Positions 1-11,300 of a stretch of DNA of 64,000 nucleotides are shown in pieces. Source of the stretch: Rubinisphaera margarita. Lineage in GTDB: Bacteria; Planctomycetota; Planctomycetia; Planctomycetales; Planctomycetaceae. The notes beneath the pieces are model-generated. The model saw only the letters and a list, made by a program, of their open reading frames with translations. It was not told where the DNA came from and made no database searches. The stretch covers positions 192,965 to 256,964 of the forward strand of contig NZ_JAKFGB010000003.1 of assembly GCF_022267515.1 (NCBI RefSeq), written 5' to 3'. The stretch's first letter is position 1. Every line of letters starts with the position of its first letter. The position numbers and the translations under genes were made by a program.

Positions 1-1134
<1,134 letters not shown>

Positions 1135-1347
1135 CGGAATGGGCAGGTGGGGTCGACACGGTTGCCGTGTCGATTCCCGTGCCGAATCGCACTCGAATGC
1201 GGTTCTGACGAGACATCACCCGATACCAAATCACTCAGCGGGCCGCTGACTGAACTTCTGGTAATGCTCTGCGCGGTCAGACGATCCTGGCTGGCTCCGC
1301 AGGCAATCCCAATCGCAGGCTCCCGGCCACACGAAGGAACTTGAAAC

Positions 1348-2220
1348 ATGCATCCAGTTCATCACCCGATGCGCACAAATCATCATTGCGGTCATCGCGG
1401 CTTTACGTTGATCGAACTGCTGGTCTCAATCAGCATCGTCGCCATTCTCGCGGGACTGCTGTTGACCGGCATCCAGGCCTCTCGTCGAGCCGTGGCCACC
1501 GCTCAGTGTGCTCAGGAAATTCGGACGCTTGAAACGGATCTGGCGAAGTTTCAGTCGGAGTTCGGTTCCTATCCGCCGAGCAGTCTGCTGCTGTACGAGG
1601 CCGCATCCGACTGGAACACGGTTCTGAATGATTCCAGTCATGCGGACTATCGAGAAGCGGTGCGATCGCGGAATGCTCTTCTCAAGCTGTGGCCCGATTT
1701 CACACCGGTTGATTCTCACATTAACGACGACGGCGACATGACCGATCGTCTGGTTCTCGACGGAGCCGAGTGCCTGATGTTTTTCCTCGGCGGTTTGACC
1801 AACGCCTCCCAGGCGAACGTACCGATCGGTTTCTCGGCCAATCCGACGAATCCGTTTGCCCGGGGTGGTACCGTTCGTCGTGGTCCTTATCACGAATTCG
1901 CGCTTGATCGAATCATCGATCGTGATGGGGATGGAATCATGGAATATCTGGACACCCTGTCGGGCCAGTCCCGGCCGGTCGTCTATTTCAGCTCGTATGA
2001 GGGACGTGGTTATCGCCCTGATGACATGGCTCTCACCGGGGCCAACATCTATCTGGAAGCTGCGAATGTTCCCTGGAAGCGGGATACGTTTCAGCTGATC
2101 TCGCCGGGTGCGGATGGAGAGTATGGAACCGGCGGACTTTATTCGACCAAAGGCAGCTCGAACCTGAGCGTGGAAGATACCGACAACATTACGAATTTTT
2201 CCGGCGGCACGCTTCGGTAA
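1348..2220 (+). CDS. GspG-like major pseudopilin (prepilin N-methylation protein)
   Basis: 290 aa. The start at 1348 has a GAAGGAAC ribosome site 7-8 bases upstream. A short basic leader precedes the prepilin peptidase site and hydrophobic helix (GFTLIELLVSISIVAILAGL, about residues 18-40), with Glu+5 present. The C-terminal half is Asp/Gly rich (DRDGDGIMEY) and ends with LISPGADGEYGTGG, which resembles the calcium-binding end of GspG. The product should be cleaved and methylated by prepilin peptidase and polymerised in the periplasm. At 290 aa it is about twice the size of proteobacterial GspG. The G assignment rests on position (first after F) and the C-terminal motif. Confidence 0.85.
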   Translation: MHPVHHPMRTNHHCGHRGFTLIELLVSISIVAILAGLLLTGIQASRRAVATAQCAQEIRTLETDLAKFQSEFGSYPPSSLLLYEAASDWNTVLNDSSHADYREAVRSRNALLKLWPDFTPVDSHINDDGDMTDRLVLDGAECLMFFLGGLTNASQANVPIGFSANPTNPFARGGTVRRGPYHEFALDRIIDRDGDGIMEYLDTLSGQSRPVVYFSSYEGRGYRPDDMALTGANIYLEAANVPWKRDTFQLISPGADGEYGTGGLYSTKGSSNLSVEDTDNITNFSGGTLR

Positions 2221-2274
2221 GCGGTGCTGACCGGTTTCTCCAACTCTCTGCGGGACCAGGGCGAAGGTTTTCAC

Positions 2275-3372
2275 ATGATGCGGAATGTTCACAACACGAA
2301 CTCGAACGGCCGCCGCGGTTTCACCATGGTGGAACTGCTGGTGGTCATCGGCATCATCGTCGGGCTGGTCGCCATTACGGTGCCAACGCTCATCGGCGTA
2401 ATGTCGAGTGCGCGGGAGAAGCAGACGTTGACGTTGATCACCCTGGTCAACAACACCTTGAAACAGCAGCAGGTCGAGTTCGCCTCAGCGATGGAGGCAA
2501 GTCCTCCGCGGCGAACACAGGATGTCTGTCTCGGCTCGATCGATGTCGGACTGGAAGTGGCGGCTCTGCTGGAACGGAAGCGATTGTTCCGTCAGGCTTT
2601 CCCGCAACGATTCGGTGATCTCGATGGAGCGGATGGGACCGCCTTCGGTGGAGGACAGTTGGGGACCTATATCGCGTCCAAAATTACGAGTGGAGAAGTC
2701 AACCTGGGTGTAAGCACTCAAGACCCCGATACTGAGAGTGCTGAACTCCTTTACCTGATCGTGACACAGGGCTCGTCATTTGCCTCGAGTACGGTCGACG
2801 CCGGTGAGATTCCGCCGAAGATGATTCAGGACACTGACAAAGATGGGCTCCTGGAACTGGTCGATTCCTGGGAAGAGCCGTTGCGGTTCTATCGCTGGCC
2901 AACCCGGCTGGTGCGACCGATGTTTCCGCCGAGTGCGACGGCTCTTGGTGGCTCCAACCCTGCCGATTCTCAAAGGTCGCTGCTGCCGAAAGTTCGGCCT
3001 CAGTATTGGAAACTCGTTTCCGGCGCGGAACTCGACAATGCCACGCTTGGTCGCGACCCGGATGACCCCAAGGCTGCCTTCTACCGATACCTTCAGCAAC
3101 TCGGAGGCGGTCGGAACGGCATGCTCGCCGCGGAGTTTAACGCCACCTCGGGTACTCCGGATTTTTGCACGTTCCATACACCGGAAACCTATACGAACTT
3201 CCTGATTATCTCGGGCGGACCGGACCTGGCTCTCGGACTTTTCGAACCTCACGACGTGGCCAACTACGGGCATCTGGCGCAACCCCAGGGGGAATCTCCA
3301 GATGTTGATGCGGCTGACCTTTATAACCACGGCCTGTCCGACAATCTGACGAACCTGAAAGTCGATCAATAA
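2275..3372 (+). CDS. Second GspG-like pseudopilin
   Basis: 365 aa from ATG 2275. ATG 2278 is equally possible, and a GTG at 2224 would make the leader too long for a prepilin. GAAGG lies about 7 bases upstream. The leader ends RRGFTMVELLVVIGIIVGL, so the peptidase site and Glu+5 are intact, followed by a long alpha-helix. Further on are an Asp-rich segment (DTDKDGLLELVDSWEEPLRF) and a C-terminal NFLIISGGPDLALGLF. This echoes the GspG ending in the gene before it and suggests duplication of the G-type pilin. It lies 54 bases after the previous gene, probably in the same operon. Confidence 0.82.
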   Translation: MMRNVHNTNSNGRRGFTMVELLVVIGIIVGLVAITVPTLIGVMSSAREKQTLTLITLVNNTLKQQQVEFASAMEASPPRRTQDVCLGSIDVGLEVAALLERKRLFRQAFPQRFGDLDGADGTAFGGGQLGTYIASKITSGEVNLGVSTQDPDTESAELLYLIVTQGSSFASSTVDAGEIPPKMIQDTDKDGLLELVDSWEEPLRFYRWPTRLVRPMFPPSATALGGSNPADSQRSLLPKVRPQYWKLVSGAELDNATLGRDPDDPKAAFYRYLQQLGGGRNGMLAAEFNATSGTPDFCTFHTPETYTNFLIISGGPDLALGLFEPHDVANYGHLAQPQGESPDVDAADLYNHGLSDNLTNLKVDQ

Positions 3373-3431
3373 TCGCTGCTTCAATACCGGGCAGCCGAGG
3401 ACATTTACAGCGGGCAACAAACGGTCTATTC

Positions 3432-4715
3432 ATGCACATCACATCTCGACAATCTGAACGACGGGGCGGCTTCACTCTGGTGGAGTTGCTGGTCGCCGTG
3501 TCTATCTTCGTGCTGCTGACCGCGCTGACCGTCGGCTCGTTCAATCTGAACCTGGGGAACGAGCGGATCTCAGCGGCTTCGCGGCAGATGCAGGGCTTCC
3601 TCGAAGGGGCCCGCTCACGAGCCTTCAAGCTGCAGCGACCGGTTGGTGTCCGCTTCATGCTCGATCCGAACTTTCCCGGCGAAGTCAACACCATGATGCT
3701 CGTCTCCTCGGTTGTCGACCCGGGGGGAGATCTCTATCAGCGCGGATACCTGCGGTTTCTCGATCTGGAGAACGATGGGGATCCCAGCATCGTCTCGGAC
3801 AGCGACAAAGCGATCCAGTTCGTTCGACGGGGGAGTGCCATGTCCTGGCTGGAGATGCGACAGCTCGACATGTTGCGAGCCGGAATGCGGATCCGGATCC
3901 CTGCGGAAACCGGCTCCTGGTATTCGATTTCGTCCCGAAACTTTCTCGATTCCAGCATTGAGAACGGGACGGTCATGCAGCTCAACGAAGTGCCGCTGGA
4001 TGTCGCGGGATGGGTTCCTCGGGGCACCGTTATCGGAGCCGGGACGCCAGTCTCCTTCGAGATCGATCTGACCTCCGTCATGGTGCCTCTGGCCGGTGAG
4101 GAACCGCAGGTGCTGGCGACCGGAACCTGTGTCGATCTGCGGAGCAGTAAGCTGCCGAGTAACTGGAATATCAACCGCTGGCAGGCCAACCAAACCTATG
4201 CGGTCGGCGACTGGGTCGCCGGAGTGATTGATAACGGGGCGTCCACCATCATCCGGGTTTACCGGGCCGAAGCCGGCGGCCTCTCCGGCGGAACGCAACC
4301 GATCTGGAAGAACGCGCAGAATGTCAATGATACGATCGTCGACAACGGCGTGACTTGGCGGTGTTACGCGACGCCTCAACTCGACGTCATTTTCACGCCG
4401 CAGGGAACGGTCTACGGACGGGTGGCGGCCGAAGGGTTGCTGCATTTTACTCTGGCGGAAACTCGAGATACACGAGCCGTTTTCGAGAACGATCCCACAG
4501 CCAGCGGCGGCACAACGGTTGGACTGCAGGCCTGGGACGTGCGGGACCATAGTGGCGATGGAGAGCCCGATCACATCGGTTCCTATCGCGTGGTCACGGT
4601 CTTTACCTCAAGTGGCGCGGTCAACGTCAGCCCGATCGATCAGACGGATGCGAACAGCGACGGCATCGCCGACAACCTGTTCGAGTTCGCCATCCGCGGC
4701 TCGGTGGCGAGGTGA
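3432..4715 (+). CDS. GspH-like pseudopilin with an inserted tail-fibre/carbohydrate-binding-like module
   Basis: 427 aa. The N-terminus has GGFTLVELLVAVSIFVLLTA followed by a FNLNLGNERISAASRQMQGF helix, typical of the H-type minor pseudopilin (GspH/FimT). Residues about 250-312 form a separate module with the spaced pattern W..N..Y.VGDWV ... YRAEAGG.SGGTQPIW ... DNGVTWRC. This pattern is familiar from phage tail fibres and secreted carbohydrate-binding modules. The C-terminus is Asp-rich (DHSGDGEPDHIG, DANSDGIADN). In the H position of the cluster it would be a minor pilin that primes the fibre. The extra module could give it a binding role, which is inference. Confidence 0.8.
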   Translation: MHITSRQSERRGGFTLVELLVAVSIFVLLTALTVGSFNLNLGNERISAASRQMQGFLEGARSRAFKLQRPVGVRFMLDPNFPGEVNTMMLVSSVVDPGGDLYQRGYLRFLDLENDGDPSIVSDSDKAIQFVRRGSAMSWLEMRQLDMLRAGMRIRIPAETGSWYSISSRNFLDSSIENGTVMQLNEVPLDVAGWVPRGTVIGAGTPVSFEIDLTSVMVPLAGEEPQVLATGTCVDLRSSKLPSNWNINRWQANQTYAVGDWVAGVIDNGASTIIRVYRAEAGGLSGGTQPIWKNAQNVNDTIVDNGVTWRCYATPQLDVIFTPQGTVYGRVAAEGLLHFTLAETRDTRAVFENDPTASGGTTVGLQAWDVRDHSGDGEPDHIGSYRVVTVFTSSGAVNVSPIDQTDANSDGIADNLFEFAIRGSVAR

Positions 4716-4801
4716 CGTCTTTGCGTGGGGTCGACAGAAACGTTGAGTTCAACTGGAGTGGGCTGAGAACACGAGAAAGTAAACCGCTGGGGGCGGTTGT
4801 T

Positions 4802-6259
4802 ATGAAAAATATCAGGCAGACACAATCAGATCGACAGGTCGACGGAGTCCACTTCCGTGGTGCGACGCTGGTGGAGATCCTCATGTCGCTGATGATCATG
4901 GGGGTCGGACTGGTGTCCGTGGCGTCGCTGTTTCCAATTGCCATGCTGCGGTCGATTCAGGCCACACAGCTGACCAATGCGGCTCTGCTCAATTATCAGT
5001 GTGAGGACTACATCCGCGCCTTCCCGGAAATTACCCGCGACCACTACGACAACAACGGCACGCCCGCCAACCTGGCGGACGACCGAACGGTTCCGAATCT
5101 CGAATACACGCCGAACTCGAAGGCATGGGGCCGAGTCGGGGTCGATGCAACCGATACCAATGACGATTACCCAGCTCCCTCAGGCAACGGACAGGATGAC
5201 TGGCTCGACTATCTCGGGCTGGCTTCCCCGAAGGTCGTCACCGTCATCGACCCGGTCGGCATTCTGCTCAGTCCGGTAGGCGACACGTCTTCGTTCGGCA
5301 CGGATTTCTTCGGACTCCACCCGGCCGGGGCCGAGCCGCTCTTTCAGAATGATCGAAAGAACGGCGGGTTCAATCTGTCCAATTCCACTGCCAGTAACCT
5401 GGCTCTGCAGATGTTCTCTTCGAACGACAGCTGGACCCGTACGCTGGTCGCCGCCGAAGTGGTGAAAACCAGCGGCACTCAACTGACACTGAACGACATC
5501 GACTCCACCGATATCGCCGTGGTTCAGGATACGATCAACTCCGGAGTCAACGTGCGGGCGATCGTATTCGATGAGAACCTGCGGCAGTCGCATGTCAGTC
5601 CTGTGACCAGTGCAGGCGGTAACTCCATCGTTCTCACGAAGGCTCTCCCCACCAATGGCCTGTTCGATTACATCTCCGAGGTGGTGATCGAGATCTTCGA
5701 GCCGCGATACAGCTGTATGATTACCGTGCGGCGTCAACTGATGTCGCTCGGGCCAGCCGGAACGCCGGGAGCCGACCTGACCGACGATGACAACCTCGAC
5801 GGCGACGACGACGACACGACCAATGCCGACGATTTTCGTGAAGTCGGCTGGCCGGGGACCGATGACCGGATTCGCAGCCTCGGCGCGAATGTTGTCGTCT
5901 TCTTCCGTCGCGACTTCACACCGATCTCTGAACAGGTTTATGAAGCCGGCAACCTGCGGAAGGGGCTGTTGACTGGACAGTCGAACGTCGCTCCTCCGCA
6001 GATCACGATCCGCTGGTCGAGTTCCATTGCCGATTCCAAACCGCGGCTGAAGGAAGGGGCGTATGTTTTCGATCCCTCCAATGGCTACTGGTATCAGATT
6101 CGATCGGTCGTGATCGACGAACGGGCGTCCCAGCAACCCCGGAACAGCACCAACGACCGGGAAGCAGTCATTCTGCTCGACAAGCCTCCCCAGGCGAGTG
6201 GTCAGTTCCTGATGGTTCCAGAAGGAGTCGTCGAAGTCTTTGATTATCCGGGCTTCTAG
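4802..6259 (+). CDS. GspI/PilV-like pseudopilin
   Basis: 485 aa from ATG 4802. A GTG at 4712 overlaps the preceding stop but would give an overlong leader. The prepilin segment is RGATLVEILMSLMIMGVGLV, with Ala in place of Phe after the cleavage Gly, as often seen in the I/PilV class, and Glu+5 kept. The rest is a large Asp/Thr-rich periplasmic part including DDDNLDGDDDDTTNADD. In the cluster it occupies the I position. It is much larger than proteobacterial GspI (about 120 aa), like every pilin in this set. Confidence 0.78.
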   Translation: MKNIRQTQSDRQVDGVHFRGATLVEILMSLMIMGVGLVSVASLFPIAMLRSIQATQLTNAALLNYQCEDYIRAFPEITRDHYDNNGTPANLADDRTVPNLEYTPNSKAWGRVGVDATDTNDDYPAPSGNGQDDWLDYLGLASPKVVTVIDPVGILLSPVGDTSSFGTDFFGLHPAGAEPLFQNDRKNGGFNLSNSTASNLALQMFSSNDSWTRTLVAAEVVKTSGTQLTLNDIDSTDIAVVQDTINSGVNVRAIVFDENLRQSHVSPVTSAGGNSIVLTKALPTNGLFDYISEVVIEIFEPRYSCMITVRRQLMSLGPAGTPGADLTDDDNLDGDDDDTTNADDFREVGWPGTDDRIRSLGANVVVFFRRDFTPISEQVYEAGNLRKGLLTGQSNVAPPQITIRWSSSIADSKPRLKEGAYVFDPSNGYWYQIRSVVIDERASQQPRNSTNDREAVILLDKPPQASGQFLMVPEGVVEVFDYPGF

Positions 6260-6394
6260 AACACAGTGGAAAACAAGGTGCATCGGCTCGGCCGGTGACA
6301 GACATCCAGAACGTGCAACGGAGTCGTCCTGGAAACGGAATCGAACCTGAGACGCAGAACAGTTCGGGCCGCATTCAACACCAGAAGTGAAATC

Positions 6395-8284
6395 ATGTCA
6401 TACAACATTTCCAGAAACAGTCATCGACAGCAGGTCGGAGCGTCGCCTTCGCGGCGTGCGGCCTTCACGCTGACCGAAATGCTGGTCGCGGTCGGTCTGC
6501 TGATGGTCATCATGGTCATCTTCGCGCAGATCTTCTCGCTGGCTGTCACGGCAATGACCCGGCAGAAGGGCCTGGCCAACAACAACCAGCAGGCCCGTAC
6601 GGTCTTCGCCGTGCTCGATGCCGATCTGAAGCGGATGTCCTATCGCAGTGTCACCGGCGACGGGGGAGTCAAGCCGCTCGCCCCTGGTCTGCAGTACAAC
6701 GGAGAAGGCTCGGCTGACGAACAGCAGGGTTACATCTACTACTCAGAGAACGATCCGGATAACGATACCGACGACGTCCTGCAGTTCACGGTCGATACCT
6801 CGGTCACGGGCGCCTATCCGGGGGCTCAGCGGTACGCCGGACAAGCCCCTCTGCCGCTGTTCGGCCGAGCCCTGTCTCTGTCGTCGTCAACCGGCGTACG
6901 CGATCAGCCCGACTGGGATGACGGCACTCCGGGCGACAATGTGGGTTCCTCGCAACAGGCCGAGATCGTTTACTTTCTGCGGCACGGTACGCTGTATCGC
7001 CGAGTCCTCCTGCTGCGAAACAACAAAGTCGGAACGCCGCCGAACATGGCGCGATTCGATCAGGGAAACCAGACCGCTCTGGCGCAACCGGGAGCCTGGC
7101 AGTCAACGACCATCTCCGGAACCACTTACGAGATCCCGCGCGATTTGATGCGGGACTTCACCGGGAACTTCTACACGTCGTACGACTACTCGGCTCACTT
7201 CGGAACGTCTCCGTATAACGCCGTCGTCAGTTCGATCATCCCGACGCCACCGTCCTCGACGCTGGCTTCAGGGCCGCTCGCGGTTTTTCACGGCAGTTTG
7301 AATCACGCGTCGACCAACAACTTTCCACTGGGCGTGCCTCACTTCCGTTTCGGATTCAATAACGACACCAGCAACGGAACGGCTGCCATTCGCGGTCGGC
7401 CTCGCGAGTTCATTACCGGACCGGGCGGCAGCGCCTTTATTGGCCGGTTCACTCATGAAGAGACTTCCCATGGACTGTTCCAGTATCCCCACTCGACAGC
7501 CGGGAACGTCTTCGCCCGTACGGACTACGATGTGGATACGTTTCGTGGGACCGGTCGTGTTCCCCGATTCGTGGGAGGTTCCCGCCGAGGTGGCGACATT
7601 CTCCTGACCAGTGTCCACAGCATGGATATCGAAATCTGGGATTCGACCGCATTCGGGGGAGTCGGAGGATTTGTTGATATCGGCGACGCCAGTGCCGCTT
7701 CCGATTTTCAAAGTAATCAGAAGCGGAACCCTGGCGGAAGCGGATACGGAGTCATCAACGGCACCGCCGTCATTCAGAACAACATCTTCGATACCTGGCA
7801 TTCCGTGCCGGATATTACGTCACTTGGTGTCAATGCGATTGGGACGGGCAGTGCTCAGTTCGTGCCGTATGTCAACTATCCGAGCGGTGTAACGGCGCCG
7901 ACAAACTACAGCGCAGTCTATCCGGGACGAATCAACATTCAGCGTTGGAGCAGCGGAATGTCGATCAGTGATGGCACAAGAGTCTTCCCTGCGACGGCGC
8001 CACCGTATGGCGATGCGATCATGTGGGAAGCCGAGATCGATTCCATGGTTCCTCAACCAATCACTTACACAGGCAGCCCGATCAACGAGCCAACCTGGGG
8101 CTCCACTGTGGAACTGGTTGACGGAAGCGTATTAGATCCAAACGAACCAGATATCAGATGGCGTGCAATCGACAACCGACGCCCAATCAAAGCGATTCGT
8201 ATCTCGTTGCGGCTGATTGATCCGCAGAGCCGGCAGTTGCGGCAGGTGACGATGGTGCATTCATTTAACGAAGACCGGGACTGA
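6395..8284 (+). CDS. GspJ/PilW-like pseudopilin
   Basis: 629 aa. The start at 6395 is the first ATG before a basic leader that ends RAAFTLTEMLVAVGLLMVIM. The cleavage residue is Ala rather than Gly, and Glu+5 is present. A long helix with AVTAMTRQKGLANNNQQAR follows. The large C-terminal part is rich in Gly, Thr, Asn and aromatic residues, as in extracellular beta-structure. It ends with IRISLRLIDPQSRQLRQVTM, a pattern like the terminal strand of GspJ/PilW. It holds the J position, between the I-like gene and the giant K-like gene. Ala at the processing site may slow cleavage. Confidence 0.78.
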   Translation: MSYNISRNSHRQQVGASPSRRAAFTLTEMLVAVGLLMVIMVIFAQIFSLAVTAMTRQKGLANNNQQARTVFAVLDADLKRMSYRSVTGDGGVKPLAPGLQYNGEGSADEQQGYIYYSENDPDNDTDDVLQFTVDTSVTGAYPGAQRYAGQAPLPLFGRALSLSSSTGVRDQPDWDDGTPGDNVGSSQQAEIVYFLRHGTLYRRVLLLRNNKVGTPPNMARFDQGNQTALAQPGAWQSTTISGTTYEIPRDLMRDFTGNFYTSYDYSAHFGTSPYNAVVSSIIPTPPSSTLASGPLAVFHGSLNHASTNNFPLGVPHFRFGFNNDTSNGTAAIRGRPREFITGPGGSAFIGRFTHEETSHGLFQYPHSTAGNVFARTDYDVDTFRGTGRVPRFVGGSRRGGDILLTSVHSMDIEIWDSTAFGGVGGFVDIGDASAASDFQSNQKRNPGGSGYGVINGTAVIQNNIFDTWHSVPDITSLGVNAIGTGSAQFVPYVNYPSGVTAPTNYSAVYPGRINIQRWSSGMSISDGTRVFPATAPPYGDAIMWEAEIDSMVPQPITYTGSPINEPTWGSTVELVDGSVLDPNEPDIRWRAIDNRRPIKAIRISLRLIDPQSRQLRQVTMVHSFNEDRD

Positions 8285-8352
8285 CGACCGACCCCTGTCG
8301 GCGGTTCTGAACTCATACAATCCGAGAGGCGGGCTTGTCTCTGGAGTGGACT

Positions 8353-11300
8353 ATGTTTGGCATGTTGAAAACAAATCTGGCAACCACGGTGGAGACCAGG
8401 CGGTCTTCCCACTCTGCTGTCGCGCTCAGCGACCGCAAGGGGGGAGCGGCGATGATCATCGTCATCGCCATGACCGGCATGCTGGCCTTCCTGGGATTCT
8501 TCTTCTTCTCCTACATCTCAGCCGAACGAAACAGCGCGAGCTGGTTCGCGATCTCTGCCAACCGCGAGATTTCCGAAGGCGACTACTTCGATTTCGCCCT
8601 GCAGCAGGTGCTGATCGGCCCTTCCGATGAGTTTCCCAACTCCGCTCTGGGTGGCCGCGTTTATTCGATCATCCCGAACATGGTCGGCAACTTTGGTCCC
8701 GATCTGAAGCCGGACGATCTGCACCTGTTCTCCGGACGTGGCATCACAGTCACTTTCCAGCAGGATTCCGAACATCTGCCCAACGACACGACGAACGTCA
8801 ACGACAACTGGCGATTCGACTACGATGGCGACGGAACCCCCGACGGACAGGTCATTAACTTCAGCCCGGGGGCCAATCCGGTTGGACCACGGAACATTCC
8901 GTTCTCGCCGCTGCAGCCCAACCACCCGAACGCCATTCCAGCCTTCGAACCGGATGCCGGTTATACCTATCCCGATATCAACAGCATGTTCCTCGGCCAC
9001 TTTTCGCTGGTCGACACCAATCCCGATCCGAACACGGTCAATCTGGTGAAGGTCTGGATTCCGTCGTTCCATCGTCCGCAGTATCTGCCGCGGCACGAAG
9101 TGGCCGACTCTCTTCCGCTGACCGACATCTACACCGATCCGACCTATGCCAACCGCGTGCTGCGTCCTCACCGCGAACACCGCGTTCAGCTCAAGCAGTA
9201 CTCCAGCGGTTCGGTGACCTTCAAAAGTGTGCCGCGATATGTGACCTCCGGCGGTTTCGATGCCTACACCGGCGGCGGGGCCCCGGCCAATCCGTTCCCA
9301 TTCCCGGACTTCTCAGCCAATGGATACCGGGCCGGAATCTGGACGCACGGGGTCGCGGGCCACGATACGATCACGTACGACGTGGACGCCGATGGCATCT
9401 CCGAAAACGGGAACGAGGCGATTCTGCTCGATCTGGATCACCGTGTCGAAGTGATGTCTGACGGCACGAAACGGGTGCCGATATTCGCGATCACGATTAT
9501 GGACGCCGACGGGCTGATGAACCTCAACACCGGCGGCAACCTGTTTGGCGAGAGCACTCAGCTCACCCATGCCCGCACACCCGCTGGCGGATCAGGAGAT
9601 GATCCCTTCGGCGACGGACATTTCGTCTCGAACTCGAACCTGGGACTCTCGCCCGCCGAAGTGAACCTCGGCCGCGGGTTCTATCGCCCGCTGGAAACCT
9701 CATCGTCGAGCCCGGCGTCCACGCTTCCGACAGCCGGATACGGCTACGAAGAGATGTTCAGCTACAGCACAGCCGTTGGCGTCAATCAGGTGACTCAGCT
9801 CGATATGGCCAATATGGAACTGGCTCGACTGCTGGTCGGGTTCGCCGACGGGGACAACTCAACGACCGATGAAATTGTCTGGGGTCGCTGGGGGGAAGCC
9901 AATGGATTCGTTGGCAGCGGAGACGAAAACCGTCTCGACAATGCCATCGCTTCCGACCTTCCTCCGACGCCGCCATTCCCACGCGCCAGCTGGGGATCGC
10001 CGCTGTTCCCGCTGCCGGGAAATACAGGCGTCGATGATGACGACGATTACCTCGTCGGCGGCGGCAAGGTGCAGTTCGCCGGGTCGAATCACCGCGATCC
10101 CGTCTTCGGACCGCTGGGAATTACGGTGCCGTCGGGTGTTCATCCGATCGACGAAGCGGCTGCCGGGATCGGCTACCTCTCGGGCTCCAACGCATCGATT
10201 TCGTTCCACACGACCGATGCCGATTACGCGTTCGCCCTCAACGATACCGTTCACGGGGCACCCGACGATTACGGCCGTCTTCGGGCGTCGCAGAAACCGG
10301 AAGCCGGCAGTCCGCTGCGGTTGCCGTCTTACAGCAGCCGTTGGGAACGACAGGTTCTCGACAGCTCGTACGCTTATTCAGGCGATGTTGCTGGCGATGT
10401 CGATGAAGTCGACCTGATGGAAGACTGGACCGGCGTCCGCCCCTGGTCCGATGGCGAAACCAGCGACGGCACGGTCACGACGTATCAGCTGAAGCAGTCG
10501 AACTCGCGAGCCAACCTGTTCCTGGCCGACGAGCCGGATGAAATCATCGTCGATCACAGCTTCCGCAATCAGGATCACGACACGCTCTTCTCTGTCGGAG
10601 AGATGCAGTTCCTGCACTTCTCGGAAGATGATTGGGACGACACAAAGGCGTCCACACCTTCCCGGCTCGATAAGCTGGTGCGGTACAACTTCGAGCAGGT
10701 GACAGGGGGCTATCTGACCTCAACACCCGATATCGATGACGACTGGTGGCTGCGAAGTCAGTACACGACCGACAGCTGGGATCGCTGGGAATTCGCGTTC
10801 TCGCCGGCCATTGGCGCCATCGTCGATCCAGCCGATACCGCCTACGACACGACACGCGGCTGGGAATTCAGTCCCGTTAACAACGACAACGAGCGACTCG
10901 CCTTCCCGCCGGAATTCGGTTCTGTTCGCCGCTTCGACAATGAAGATCCATTCCGTCATGAACTTCGTCAGTGGCTCACGATTGAACTGAACCGCGACGA
11001 GGAGTTTGCCAACTTCCCGCTGCCTCAGCGACGGCTCAATATCAACCGGATTCTCGACAAGGATCCCGAAGGTCGCTTCCGCCAGCGTCAGCTCACGCCG
11101 CATCCTGTCTTTGAATCCGCCGACACAGACGACAACGAGATCTTCAAGCTGATGTACCCGGGAGACTCGACAAACACGAATGACATTTCGGTCGTGAAGC
11201 AGTACGGCAATTCGACGAACAATCCCATTCCAGCCGAAGTCGCTTTCGCATCCATGGAAGGCGACAAGTTCGTTCAGGAATGGTGGGCCCGTTACGATCG

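Noticed and set aside
1153..1173. Hairpin TCGACACGG-TTG-CCGTGTCGA after gspF as a terminator
   Set aside because: The stem is perfect but no T-run follows, and the downstream pseudopilin genes probably share the transcript. It may instead be an mRNA stability element.
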